Notes: generated from the letters alone by a model not told the origin. DNA of 64,000 nucleotides from Pseudonocardia hierapolitana (GCF_007994075.1 NZ_VIWU01000001.1:2852001-2916000); one strand, 5' to 3'. Shown: positions 16,721-25,747, counted from the stretch's first letter. Program-made: numbers and translations.

Positions 16721-17943
16721 CTATTTGAGACTTTTCAAGCGATCGACCGCGGCGTGCAAGGTCTCGGGCCGCTTCGGGAAGGCGAAGCGGATCATGCTGC
16801 GCCCGGCGGCCGCGTTCTCCGGCCGCCAGAACGACACCGCGGGCACGCACGACACCCCGACCTCGGTGATGAGCCGGCGGGCGAAGGCCACACCGTCGCC
16901 GCCCGGATCGAGCGGGGACATGTCGCACAGCACGTAGTACGACCCGTCCGGGCGGCGCAGGCCGAACCCGATGCTCTCCAGCGCCTCGCACAGCAGGTCA
17001 CGCCGCGCCAGGTAGCGGGCGGCGAGATCGGCGTAGTAGCCGTCGGGCAGCCCCAACGCCGCGACGCCCGCGGCCTGCATCGGCGCAGGCGCGGCGATCG
17101 TGAGGAAGTCGTGCACCTTGCGGATCGCCGCGGTGAGGTCGGGCGGCGCCACGGTCCAGCCGACGCGCCAGCCGGTGACGGCGTAGGTCTTCGACAGCGC
17201 GTTGACCGTGACCGTGCGATCCTCCAGCCCCGGTACGAGCGCGGGCGGCAGGTACCCGCCCGCGCCGAGGGGATGTGCTCGTAGATCGAGTCGACGACGA
17301 GCACGGCGTCCCAGCGCTGGCACAGCTCCGCCAGCAGCGCGAGTTCCTCGGCCGAGTAGACCTTGCCGGTCGGGTTGTTGGGGTGGCAGAGGAACACCGC
17401 CTTCGTGCGCGGGCCGAACGCCGCGCGCAGCTCGGCTTCGTCGAAGGTCCAATCGGGCGCGTGCACCCGCACGGTGCGCGGCACGGCACCGGCGAGGATG
17501 GCGTCCGGCTGGTAGTTCTCGTACCACGGCTCGAACATGACCACCTCGTCCCCGGGGTCGAGCAGCGCGAACGCCACCGCCACCAGCGCCTCGGTGGCCC
17601 CGCAGGTCACGCACAGCTCCGTCTCGGGGTCGATCGTCCAGCCCGGGTAGGTCCGCGCGGTCTTCTCGGAGATGGCCGCGCGCAGCGGGGGCGTGCCGAA
17701 CGTCATCGGGTACTGGTTGTCGTCGGCGAGGATCGCGGCGCACGCCGCGTCCTTGAGCTCCTGCGGGCACGGGAAGTCGGGGTAGCCCTGCCCCAGGTTG
17801 ATCGCGCCGTGCTGGGCGGCCAGCCGGAACGTCTCCCGGATCACCGACTCCGTGAAGAGGCCTGCCTTCGCGCTGGTGCGGGTCAGCTGTGCTCGATTGC
17901 CTCCGCTTCGCTCCGGCGGGCTTGCGGGCCCTCTAGCCACCAT
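16721..17943 (-). pseudogene. Class I aminotransferase (DapC/kynurenine aminotransferase-like), frameshifted
   Basis: Minus-strand gene with a GGAGGAG ribosome site before the ATG at 17943. The first frame runs from GLFTESVIRETFRLAA through LGQGYPDFP, HPNNPTGKV and VVDSIYEHIP. The rest (GAGGYLPPALVPG, the PLP-lysine motif NALSKTYAVTGWRVG, to the C-terminus at 16721) is in the next frame. The break lies at the run of four G at 17269-17272, where a fifth would restore a normal ~408-aa enzyme. It is either a real inactivating deletion or a sequencing error. The intact enzyme would transfer amino groups from N-succinyl-diaminopimelate or aromatic amino acids. Confidence 0.8.
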
Positions 17944-18043
17944 CTTGCTCCTCCGGTGCTCGGTCGCTCGTTCCTCGCTCCCTGCGCGCCTCCCCCGCAA
18001 GACGGCGGCGGCCCGCAAGCCTCCTTCGGAGGCCTCATACAGT

Positions 18044-20758
18044 TCAGCGTGCGAGATGCGCGAGCTCTACCCTGGAGCTGATCCCGAGCTTCGGATAGGC
18101 CTTGTAGAGGTGGTAGGCCACCGTGCGCGGGCTGAGGATGAGCTGCGCGGCGATGTCGCGGTTGGACAGCCCCTGCGCGGCGAGCTGGGTGATCTGCAGC
18201 TCCTGGGGCGTGAGCCCGCCGAAGGCAGGCGACGGCGCTGCCTGCGGCGTGCGCGCCCCGGACGCGCCCAGCTCCGCCCGTGCCCGCGCCGCCCACGGCT
18301 GCGACCCGATCTCCTCGAACGCCGCGAGTGCGGCCGCGAGCTGCACGCGGGCGTCGGTCTTGCGCTTGGCCCGCCGCAGCCACTCGCCGTAGAGCAGCGC
18401 GGTGCGCGCGTGCTCGAACGGCCTGCTCGCGGTGGTGTGCAGGGCCAGCGCACGCTCGAAGTGCTGTTCGGCATCGGTGTCCGGCGCCGTCAGGGCATGG
18501 CACCGGGCGAGCAGCGCGTCGATCCACGGCCGCCGCAGGATGGCGGCCCAGCGGGTGAACAGCTCCAGCGGCTCCACCGCGTCGGCGGGCCGGCCCAAGC
18601 GGACGGCGGCCTCGATCTCGGTCGGCACGCTCCGGACGACCGCGGCGAGATGCCGGCTCGGGCCGTGCGCCATCGCCTGCAGCCGGTCGAGGCAGCCCTG
18701 GACGCGGCCGCTCCCGAGGTCGAGCAGCGCCAGCCCCGCCTCCGCCCACGCCACTCCCGACATCGCGCTCGCGGACGTGCCGCCGCCGAGAGCCGCGAGC
18801 TCGGCGTGCTCGCGGCACCGCTGCTCGTTCCCCTCCACCGCCGCCAAATAGGCCAGAGCGCCCGCGGCGTAGCTCGTCCAGAGCGGCTGGCCGGTGTCCC
18901 TGGCGATCGCCATGGCCTCGGTGCCGCTGATCCACGCCTCGCGGTGGCGACCGAGCACGACCTGCGCGAGGGTGGCGATGCCCAGCCCGCCCGGCAACGC
19001 GTGCACCGTGCCGCGCTCGCGCGCCCGCGTCACGAGCGTGGTCGCGATGTCGGCGCACTCCTCGTCGCGTGCCGCGACGAACGCCCGGCTGGCCACCTCC
19101 AGGAGGGCGCGCGGACCAGCCGCCGCACCCGCTTCCCGGGCGCGGGAGAGCACGGTGTCCAGGGCCGGGAAGCCGGCCGGATCACGGTCCAGCACGAGCG
19201 CGGTGGCCCACCTCGCGAGCCACGCCACACCCATCAGCGGGCCCTCGGGATCGAGGCCCGGTGCGTCGAACCGGTCGACGGTCGCGGCGATCAGCTCCTC
19301 GTCGGTGGGCGCCGCCCACGCCGCGTGCAGCGCCTGCATGAGCATCCAGAACGCGCGCTCGGGGTCGTCCGCCGCGATCCGCAGCGCGGCGTCGGTGAGC
19401 AGCCCGTGCGCGCGGCGCAGCTCCCCCTGCGCGAAGTCGGCGCTCGCCCGCACCGCCGCCAGCCGGGCGAGGACGATCGGATCCGCGACGTCCCGGGCGG
19501 CGCGCTCCGCCCGGCCCCGTGCCCACTCCGACCGGCCGCCGTGCACGCCTGCCTCGCAGGCCAGCACGATCCGCCGCGTCGCGGCGTCCCGGTCGGCGCT
19601 CAACGCCGCCGCGCGCTCGAAGGTGACGGCAGCGGCACCGTGGCCACCGCGGGCCTGCGCGCGATCCGCCGCGCGTTCGAGGTCGGCGGCCACCCGCTCG
19701 TCCGCGCCGGTGGCGGCCAGCGCGAGGTGCCATGCCCGCCGGTCGGCGTCGTCGGCGTGCGCCTCCGCGAGCGCGGCGTGCACCGCGACCCGCTGGGCCA
19801 GCGGGGCGCCGTGGTAGACGGCCGCGCGGATCAGGGGGTGCCGGAACGCCAGCCCCTCGGCCGTGACGGACACGAGCCCGCTGGTCTCGGCCGGCTGCAG
19901 GTCCGCGACGCCGAGAGCGAGGCCGCCTGCCGCCCGCAGGAGGGTGGGCACGTCCCCGGTGTCGTCGGCCGCGGCGACGAGCAGCATCTGCCCGCTCGCC
20001 GCCGGGAGCGCCCTGACCTGGTGGTGGAAGGCGTCGAGCACGCGGCTCGTCAGCGGGATCACGCCGAGGTGGGCGCCCCGCGCCGCGATCAACGGGGGCA
20101 GCTCCCGCAGCGCGAGCGGGTTGCCGTGGGTCTCGGCGATGAGCCGTTCCCGCTGGTCGACCGGCAGCGCCGCGCCGAGGTCGTCGAGCAGCTCCCCGGC
20201 GCTGTCCGGGTCGAGCCCGGCGAGCGGGAGCTCGGGGACACCGGCCGGCGCGAACTCGCCGGAGTGCTCGCGCACCGCGAAGAGCACGACCACACCCTCG
20301 CGGTCCAGCCGCCGCGCGGCGAACAGCAGCGCCTCCGCCGACGGCCGGTCCAGCCACTGGGCGTCGTCCACGAGGCACAGCAGGGGCCGTTCCTCGGCCA
20401 GGTGGGCCAGCAGGGACAGCACGGCGGCGCCGATCAGGAACCGGTCGCCACCGCCCGCCTCTCCGAGGCCGAACACACCGGCGAGTGCCCGACCCTGCGG
20501 GCCGGGGAGCGCCTCGAGCGCGTCGGCGGCGGGGCGCAGGAGCAGGTGCAGGCCGGCGAAGGGCAGCTCGGCCTCGGACTCGATCCCGGAGCCGTGCAGC
20601 AGCCGCATGCCCTCGGCCCGCTGTGCCGCGTGCTCCAGCAGGGCCGTCTTGCCGATCCCCGGCTCTCCCCTGACCACCAGCGCGCCGCTGATCCCGTCTC
20701 GCGCCGCGGCCAGGAGGGCGTCGATGCGCTCCTGCTCGGCGCGCCGCCCCCGCAGCAT
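18044..20758 (-). CDS. LuxR-family transcriptional regulator with AAA ATPase (LAL type)
   Basis: A 904-aa regulator of the MalT/LAL class. It has a P-loop GEPGIGKTALL at 31-41, a Walker B-like LLCLVDDAQWLDRPS near residue 130, and a long helical TPR-like middle. The C-terminal LuxR helix-turn-helix (~847-904) includes GLTPQELQITQLAAQGLSN (outline) and SPRTVAYHLYKAYPKLGI. These proteins activate specific pathways when a ligand binds. It lies just upstream of the frameshifted aminotransferase in the same direction, but 100 bp apart. Its target is unknown. Confidence 0.9.
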   Translation of the reverse strand: MLRGRRAEQERIDALLAAARDGISGALVVRGEPGIGKTALLEHAAQRAEGMRLLHGSGIESEAELPFAGLHLLLRPAADALEALPGPQGRALAGVFGLGEAGGGDRFLIGAAVLSLLAHLAEERPLLCLVDDAQWLDRPSAEALLFAARRLDREGVVVLFAVREHSGEFAPAGVPELPLAGLDPDSAGELLDDLGAALPVDQRERLIAETHGNPLALRELPPLIAARGAHLGVIPLTSRVLDAFHHQVRALPAASGQMLLVAAADDTGDVPTLLRAAGGLALGVADLQPAETSGLVSVTAEGLAFRHPLIRAAVYHGAPLAQRVAVHAALAEAHADDADRRAWHLALAATGADERVAADLERAADRAQARGGHGAAAVTFERAAALSADRDAATRRIVLACEAGVHGGRSEWARGRAERAARDVADPIVLARLAAVRASADFAQGELRRAHGLLTDAALRIAADDPERAFWMLMQALHAAWAAPTDEELIAATVDRFDAPGLDPEGPLMGVAWLARWATALVLDRDPAGFPALDTVLSRAREAGAAAGPRALLEVASRAFVAARDEECADIATTLVTRARERGTVHALPGGLGIATLAQVVLGRHREAWISGTEAMAIARDTGQPLWTSYAAGALAYLAAVEGNEQRCREHAELAALGGGTSASAMSGVAWAEAGLALLDLGSGRVQGCLDRLQAMAHGPSRHLAAVVRSVPTEIEAAVRLGRPADAVEPLELFTRWAAILRRPWIDALLARCHALTAPDTDAEQHFERALALHTTASRPFEHARTALLYGEWLRRAKRKTDARVQLAAALAAFEEIGSQPWAARARAELGASGARTPQAAPSPAFGGLTPQELQITQLAAQGLSNRDIAAQLILSPRTVAYHLYKAYPKLGISSRVELAHLAR

Positions 20759-20900
20759 GCCCGCACCCTAGCCCTGACGGCCCTCAGATCATTCCGGGAA
20801 GCGCACCGCGGCGGCCGGCTCGCGTATCAGCTCCTGCGAGAAGCACGCCCGTGTCGCCGGTGGAGCGGCCTCGTGCTGCTCGCACCGACCTTGCGCGGGG

Positions 20901-21101
20901 TCACGCTTCGTCGCGGCCCTGCTCGGCGAGCTCCCGCAGCTTCTGGCGCACCTTCTCGACGTTCCACCTCGCGTGCCCGCCGGGCGACACCACGTCCGGC
21001 TTCAGCACTCCGAGCTGGCGGTATCGCTGGATCGTCCGATCGGAGAGCCCGAGCACACGCGCGAGGACCGACGTTGGCACCAGGCGCGGCTCGTCGTTCA
21101 C
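20901..21101 (-). CDS. BldC/MerR-like helix-turn-helix protein
   Basis: A 66-aa protein that is only a winged helix-turn-helix: VPTSVLARVLGLSDRTIQRY (the recognition part), then QLGVLKPDVVSPGGHARW, which matches the wing of MerR/BldC/excisionase proteins. BldC-type regulators bind direct repeats head to tail. It diverges from the CxxC protein at 21229, and the space between holds spaced direct repeats that could be its operator. Confidence 0.75.
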   Translation of the reverse strand: MNDEPRLVPTSVLARVLGLSDRTIQRYRQLGVLKPDVVSPGGHARWNVEKVRQKLRELAEQGRDEA

Positions 21102-21124
21102 CCCGCCAACGTAAGCCCTGGTCA

Positions 21125-21212
21125 GACGGGATTGAGGGGTGCTGACGGCTATGGCGGGCTAGACGGGACTGGCGGCATCCAGTGTATTGTCGGGCTTGGC
21201 GGGATTGACGGT
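21125..21212. repeat. Three spaced direct repeats in a divergent promoter
   Basis: GACGGGATTGA (21125), GACGGGACTGG (21162) and GGCGGGATTGA (21198) occur at 36-37 bp spacing. The longer units 21152-21175 and 21189-21212 also align (about 19 of 24). They cover the whole gap between the HTH gene and the CxxC-protein gene. Confidence 0.6.
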
Positions 21213-21228
21213 CTCAAGGAGGAGCGGT

Positions 21229-21660
21229 ATGGACTGCGAGTACTGCGGGGAGTCGATCAGGTACGACGAGGACCGGCCGAAGGCCGCCTGGGTGCACACC
21301 CGTAGCGCCGAGCCTCCGTGCGCCGAGCCGCCGGGCCGCACCGCGTGGCCCCGCTACCTGGGCGTCGACCGCCGCCGCGGACCCCGCACGCCGTGGGGCA
21401 GCGAGGGCGTGTTCTGGCAGGCCGAGGTGCCCGGTGGCGGCTTCGCGTACGGGCAGGCCCCCGACGAGGAGAGCGCCCGGCGCGTGATCGGGATCCTGCA
21501 GTCGGGCCGGACCGTCTGCCCGGGCTGCTCGGGTCACGGCGCCACCTGCTGCGGGCGCGCGTACCTGGGCGTGGCCGGCGCAGGAACGCTCACCCAGTTG
21601 CGGAAGTGCGAGACCTGCGACGGCCAGGGTTGGCTCCCCGGCACGCAGCCACCGGCGTGA
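21229..21660 (+). CDS. CxxC-rich (DnaJ-zinc-finger-like) protein
   Basis: A 143-aa protein with three Cys pairs: CEYC at the N-terminus (3-6), CPGCSGHG with a following CC around 100-110, and CETCDGQGW near the C-terminus. CxxCxGxG elements are the units of the DnaJ cysteine-rich zinc finger, here spaced to build one zinc site with a central loop. A GGAGGAG site precedes the ATG at 21229. I do not know its function. It is divergent from the small HTH gene, which may control it. Confidence 0.6.
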   Translation: MDCEYCGESIRYDEDRPKAAWVHTRSAEPPCAEPPGRTAWPRYLGVDRRRGPRTPWGSEGVFWQAEVPGGGFAYGQAPDEESARRVIGILQSGRTVCPGCSGHGATCCGRAYLGVAGAGTLTQLRKCETCDGQGWLPGTQPPA

Positions 21661-21741
21661 CGAGTACTGATGCCGATGCGGATTCCCGGACGCGCGCCGA
21701 TCCCTAGCGTTCCGCTCATCACGAACCGAAGGGACCGCATC

Positions 21742-22530
21742 ATGCTGCTGGAGAACCGCAACGCCGTCGTCTACGGGGCCGGAGGGTCGATCGGGTCGGC
21801 CGTCGCCGCCGGGTTCGCCCGGGAGGGCGCCCGCGTCTTCCTCGTGGGACGCACCCGGGAGAGCCTGGAGCGGGTCGCGAAGGAGATCACCGGGGCGGGC
21901 GGGCGGGCCGACGTCTCCGTGCTCGACGCACTCGACGAGCAGGCCGTCGACGACCACGCCCGCTCGGTCGTGGAGACGGCGGGCAGCATCGACATCTCGT
22001 TCAACCTGGTCGGAGCGGGAGACGTCCAGGGGATCCCGCTGATCGACATGACCACGGCCGACTTCAGCCGCCCGATCGTCACGCGGGCCACCGCGAACTT
22101 CATCTCGACACGGGCGGCCGCCCGGCACATGGTGGAGCAGGGCTCGGGGGTCATCCTCGCGCTGGACAGCGGCTCCGCGGTCGGCAGCCCGATGATGGGC
22201 GGCACCGGCCCGGCCGACGCGGCCACCGACACGCTCGTCCGGAACCTGGCCGCGGAGATCGGGCCGAGGGGCGTCCGCGTCGTCGGGATCTGGACGGCTG
22301 GGCTCCCGGAGACGCTCTCCCCGGAGAAGCTCGCCGCGGTCACCGGCGGGCCCGCGATGGACGACGCGGCATTCCAGGGTCTCCTCCAGCACCTGGACGG
22401 GATGCGGATGACCCGCCGCTCCCCCACCCTCGCCCAGCTCTCCGCAACGGCCGCGTTCCTGGCGTCGGACGGTGCCGGGGCGATCACCGGCACGTTCGTG
22501 AACGTCACCAGCGGCATGTTCCCCAGCTAG
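21742..22530 (+). CDS. Atypical SDR family protein lacking the YxxxK pair
   Basis: A 262-aa Rossmann protein with VVYGAGGSIGSAV near residue 9, a VGRTRESLERV strand and the SDR order of secondary structure. At the catalytic position, where YxxxK is expected, the sequence reads GGTGPADAATDTLVRNLA, so both Tyr and Lys are absent. It may bind NAD(P)H without classic catalysis. The ATG at 21742 was chosen because it begins the Rossmann fold. Its end overlaps by four bases the convergent hydrolase gene. Confidence 0.75.
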   Translation: MLLENRNAVVYGAGGSIGSAVAAGFAREGARVFLVGRTRESLERVAKEITGAGGRADVSVLDALDEQAVDDHARSVVETAGSIDISFNLVGAGDVQGIPLIDMTTADFSRPIVTRATANFISTRAAARHMVEQGSGVILALDSGSAVGSPMMGGTGPADAATDTLVRNLAAEIGPRGVRVVGIWTAGLPETLSPEKLAAVTGGPAMDDAAFQGLLQHLDGMRMTRRSPTLAQLSATAAFLASDGAGAITGTFVNVTSGMFPS

Positions 22531-23288
22531 GAGCGGCAGAACTCCGCCACGACGGGTGCGAGGACCTCGACCGGCACGCCGTGCCATCCACCCGGCAGGC
22601 TGCGGTGCCGGGCGTCGGGCAGGGCTGCGGCGACGCTCGCGGCCCAGCCCGTCAGGTCGTCGCCACTGCCCTGGCTGTCGAGGACCAGGGTGGGTGTGGG
22701 CACCTTCGCCAGCAGGTCGGTCGTGGTCGCGTCGGAGATCAGGCAGTCGTAGACGATCGTGTGCGCGACGGCGTCGAGCGCCGGCATCGACGGCGCCATC
22801 CCGGCGAGCACCTCGGCCGGGACGCCGACGCCTGCCAGGAAACGCTCCACGGCCTCCCTGCGACGGCCGGTGGCCACGAGCTCGGTCATCTCGGCGGTGA
22901 ACGCGGCGTCGGCCGGGTCGTCGTCGGTGCCGATCGGCGGTTCCATCAGCACCAGCTTCCGGATCGGGACGCCCGCGGCCGCGGCCTGCAGAGCGAGCAG
23001 CGCCCCCGATGAGAAGCCGTAGACGCAGGCCCGCCCGCCTGCTTCGGCGATGACGGCGGCGAGGTCCTCGACCTCGCGCTCGACCGCGTAGGGCGGGGTG
23101 TCGCCGCTGTCCCCGCGGCCGCGGCGCTCGTAGCCGTACACCGTGAAGTCGGCGCTGAGCCGCTCCCCGAGGCCTCGGACGTTGTCGAACCCGCGGTAGC
23201 CGAGTGCCGGATCGACCAGCACGAGCGCCGGACCGGCACCGGCGCGCTCGTAGGCGATCGCGGTTCCGTCGCTCGACGTCACCCTCAT
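22527..23288 (-). CDS. Alpha/beta hydrolase
   Basis: A 253-aa hydrolase: oxyanion-side segment LVLVDPALGYRGFD, nucleophile elbow YGFSSGALL (Ser near residue 94), an acid in a late TPTLVLDSQGSGDD strand and a final His in GGWHGVPVE. There is no signal peptide. It is divergent from a TetR gene across a 44-bp dyad and is therefore the likely repression target. The substrate is unknown. Confidence 0.8.
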   Translation of the reverse strand: MRVTSSDGTAIAYERAGAGPALVLVDPALGYRGFDNVRGLGERLSADFTVYGYERRGRGDSGDTPPYAVEREVEDLAAVIAEAGGRACVYGFSSGALLALQAAAAGVPIRKLVLMEPPIGTDDDPADAAFTAEMTELVATGRRREAVERFLAGVGVPAEVLAGMAPSMPALDAVAHTIVYDCLISDATTTDLLAKVPTPTLVLDSQGSGDDLTGWAASVAAALPDARHRSLPGGWHGVPVEVLAPVVAEFCRS

Positions 23289-23307
23289 CTCGTCCTCCCC
23301 GCGCTAG

Positions 23308-23351
23308 TACTGGACGGTACAGTACTGGGCCGAGTACTGAGCCGTCCAGTA
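23308..23351. promoter_or_regulatory. 44-bp dyad, probable TetR operator
   Basis: Perfect 10-bp arms TACTGGACGG and CCGTCCAGTA enclose an inner CAGTACTG palindrome. It lies between the divergent hydrolase and TetR genes. Confidence 0.7.
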
Positions 23352-23361
23352 TGGTTTCGGC

Positions 23362-23994
23362 GTGACGGAGACAGCCGAGCTCGGACGCTCGGCCCGCAAG
23401 CGCCAGGCGATCCTGGACGCCGCCCGCGAGCTGTTCCTGCGCAACGGGTACGCGGGCACGAGCATGGACGACGTGGCCGCCCGCGCCGCGGTGTCGAAGC
23501 AGACGGTCTACAAGCACTTCGTGGACAAGGAACGCCTGTTCACCGCGATCATCACGGGTGACATCTCGGAGACCGAGGCGCTCACGCAGTCCCTGGTGGA
23601 CGCGTTGCCCCGGACCCGAGACCTGGAGCGGGACCTCCGCGAGTTCGCCCGCAGGCACGTCGTCGAGGTCATGCAGCCGCACCTGGTGCGGATGCGGCGC
23701 ATCCTCATCGGGGAGGCGGACCGGTTCCCGGAACTGGCCGCCACCTGGTACGCGCGGGGTCCCGAACGCGCGCACGCCACGTTCGCGGACTGGTTCAGCG
23801 CGCTCGCGGAGCGCGGGCTGCTGCACGTACCCGACCCGCTGCTCGCGGCGGAGCACTTCAACTGGCTGATCCTGTCGATCCCGATGAACCGGGCGATGTT
23901 CTCGGGTGTCGAGGAACCGGCCGACAAGCTGGAGTACTACGCCGACGAGGCGGTGCGCGTGTTCCTGGCCGCCTACGCCGCGCCCCGGGGGTAG
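23362..23994 (+). CDS. TetR/AcrR family transcriptional regulator
   Basis: A 210-aa repressor. The N-terminal DNA-binding domain runs RQAILDAARELFLRNGYAGT, then MDDVAARAAVSKQTVYKHF, the standard TetR helix-turn-helix. The C-terminal domain with HLVRMRRILIGEADRFPEL resembles the AefR-like group. The GTG start lies 10 bp after the 44-bp dyad, so it probably represses itself and the divergent hydrolase. Its ligand is unknown. A hairpin terminator follows. Confidence 0.88.
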   Translation: MTETAELGRSARKRQAILDAARELFLRNGYAGTSMDDVAARAAVSKQTVYKHFVDKERLFTAIITGDISETEALTQSLVDALPRTRDLERDLREFARRHVVEVMQPHLVRMRRILIGEADRFPELAATWYARGPERAHATFADWFSALAERGLLHVPDPLLAAEHFNWLILSIPMNRAMFSGVEEPADKLEYYADEAVRVFLAAYAAPRG

Positions 23995-23999
23995 CGGCA

Positions 24000-24037
24000 G
24001 GGACCCGCCGGTGCCCCCGTCTCTCCCGGCGGGTCCC
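24000..24037 (+). terminator. Terminator hairpin after the TetR gene
   Basis: GGGACCCGCCGG pairs perfectly with CCGGCGGGTCCC (12 bp) across a 14-nt loop, immediately 3' of the stop. Confidence 0.7.
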
Positions 24038-24194
24038 TTCCCGGGCCGCGTCCCGAGCCCCCCAGCTCCGGGTGCGGCATGTCCGGCACCGACGAATCTG
24101 CCCGATCTTCCTGTCTGCGGCCTCTCGTGACGCTGTGCCGGGTCTGTGCAATCCGGTCGCGCGCCCGCTCCCCGGGCGGCCAGGATGGCCCGCG

Positions 24195-25085
24195 ATGCAC
24201 CGCGACGCGATCGACACAGCCCTTGCGGAACAGCTCGTGGCCGCGCAGTTCCCGGAGTGGGCGGGGCTGCCGGTCGTCCCCGTCGACCAGCCGGGTTGGG
24301 ACAACCGCACGTTCCGCCTCGGCGACGCGATGTCCGTACGCCTGCCCAGCGCCGCGGCGTACGTGCCGAGCGTGGAGAAGGAACACACCTGGCTCCCGCG
24401 GCTGGCGCCGCAGCTGCCACTCCCGATCCCCGTCCCGCTGGCCCTCGGCGCGCCAGGGGGCGGCTACCCGTGGCCGTGGTCGGTCCGGCGCTGGATCGAC
24501 GGGCGCCCGAGCTCCCGGGAACGGATCAGCGACCTCGTCGCCTTCGCCCGCGACCTCGCGGGCTTCCTCGTCGCACTGCAGGGCATCGACGCGTCCGGTG
24601 GACCTGCGGCTGGCGCGCACTGCTTCCACCGCGGCGGTTCCCTGCGCGTCTACGACGCCGAGACGCACGAGGCGATCGCCGCGCTCGGGTCGCGGATCGA
24701 CGGCGCCGCCGCCATGAGTCTCTGGACGGCCGCGCTCGCGGCCACCTGGGCCGGGCCACCCGTGTGGTTCCACGGCGACATCGCCTCCGGCAACCTCCTC
24801 CTCGACGAACGGGGCGACCTCAGCGCCGTGATCGACTTCGGCACCTCCGGCGTCGGCGACCCGGCCTGCGACCTCGTGATCGCCTGGACGCTCTTCGACG
24901 GGGAGAGCCGCGCCGAGTTCCGCCGCCTGATGCCGGCCGACGACGCGATGTGGGCCCGCGCCCGCGGCTGGGCGCTGTGGAAGGCCCTGATCACGATCGA
25001 CAACCCGTACGCGGGGCCGTGGGTCGCGGACGAGTCGGCGCGGGTGGCGAAGGAGGTGCTCGCCGAACACCGAAACGGCCGATGA
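24195..25085 (+). CDS. Aminoglycoside phosphotransferase (APH) family kinase-like protein
   Basis: A 296-aa APH-fold protein. The catalytic loop reads WFHGDIASGNLL (Asp and Asn of the HxDxxxxN motif) and the metal-binding strand IDFGTSGVGDPACDL. The N-terminal lobe has WDNRTFRLGD with the nucleotide-side strand. Such proteins phosphorylate small alcohols or antibiotics, and resistance cannot be claimed from sequence alone. The ATG at 24195 gives the usual length. It overlaps the next gene by four bases, so the two are coupled. Confidence 0.82.
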   Translation: MHRDAIDTALAEQLVAAQFPEWAGLPVVPVDQPGWDNRTFRLGDAMSVRLPSAAAYVPSVEKEHTWLPRLAPQLPLPIPVPLALGAPGGGYPWPWSVRRWIDGRPSSRERISDLVAFARDLAGFLVALQGIDASGGPAAGAHCFHRGGSLRVYDAETHEAIAALGSRIDGAAAMSLWTAALAATWAGPPVWFHGDIASGNLLLDERGDLSAVIDFGTSGVGDPACDLVIAWTLFDGESRAEFRRLMPADDAMWARARGWALWKALITIDNPYAGPWVADESARVAKEVLAEHRNGR

Positions 25086-25747
25086 ACCCGGGCCGCCCGC
25101 CGCGACCCACTCCCGTGTCGAGGACATCGAGTGAGATCTGGCCACTCGTCCACGCAGAGCGCGCGGCATTGGCCGCCGACCTCGCGCATCTCGGGGACGA
25201 GCACTGGTCGGCCCCGTCCCTGTGCGCCGGTCTCAGCGTGCGCGAGGTCGTCGCGCACGTGACCGCGGCCGGCAGCCTGAACGGGTTCCGCTGGCTGGCG
25301 GGCGTGATCCGCTGCCGGTTCGACTTCGACCGCCAGGTCGCGATGCGCCTGGCCGAGCAGCTCGGATCCTCGCCTGCGGAGACCCTCGCGCGGTTCGAAC
25401 GGGTCGTCGACAGCACGACGTCTCCACCGCTCCCGGTGCTCGCGCTGCTCGGGGAGGTCGTCGTGCACGGCGAGGACATCCGGCGGCCCTCGGGCATCAC
25501 GCGCGACCACCCGTTGAACGTCCTCACGCGCGTCGCGCGTTACTACGCCGGCTCCGACCAGGTCGTTCTCGCCCGGCGCCGGGTGCGCGGGCTCCGCCTC
25601 CAGGCGACCGACGGTCCGTTCACCACCGGCTCCGGCCCGCTCGTGACCGGCCGCACGCTGGCGCTGGTGATGGCGATGACGGGTCGGCGGGCGTACTGCG
25701 ACGAGCTGGCCGGGGAGGGAGTCGACACACTGCGTGCCCGCTGCTGA
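25082..25747 (+). CDS. Maleylpyruvate isomerase family mycothiol-dependent protein
   Basis: A 221-aa DinB-like protein. It has an N-terminal LVHAERAALAADLAHLGDEH, a central VREVVAHVTAAGS with the metal-site His, and LGEVVVHGEDIRRP carrying the second His. These positions are those of the MDMPI_N metal site. Members catalyse mycothiol-dependent transfers or isomerisations. It is coupled to the APH-like gene by ATGA. Its substrate is unknown. Confidence 0.78.
   Translation: MNPGRPPRPTPVSRTSSEIWPLVHAERAALAADLAHLGDEHWSAPSLCAGLSVREVVAHVTAAGSLNGFRWLAGVIRCRFDFDRQVAMRLAEQLGSSPAETLARFERVVDSTTSPPLPVLALLGEVVVHGEDIRRPSGITRDHPLNVLTRVARYYAGSDQVVLARRRVRGLRLQATDGPFTTGSGPLVTGRTLALVMAMTGRRAYCDELAGEGVDTLRARC

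Noticed and set aside
18019..18034. Palindrome GCCTCCTTCGGAGGCC as a terminator
   Set aside because: Short stem, no T-run, and located at the 3' edge of the LAL gene and within the region before the aminotransferase start. It could be chance in GC-rich DNA.
17798..21145. 1115-codon plus-strand frame
   Set aside because: It lies antisense to the LAL regulator and aminotransferase, has no recognisable domain and shows the Arg/Gly/Ala-rich composition of GC-driven shadow frames.
21125..21212. Iterons of a plasmid-type origin
   Set aside because: Three repeats lie in a divergent promoter beside an HTH gene, with no replication protein or AT-rich region nearby. An operator is simpler.
21214..24420. 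1068-codon minus-strand frame
   Set aside because: It runs across several real genes on both strands (CxxC protein, SDR, hydrolase, TetR) and has no family features.
24195..25085. Antibiotic resistance gene
   Set aside because: The APH fold is clear but this family is broad in actinomycetes. No specific resistance signature is visible.
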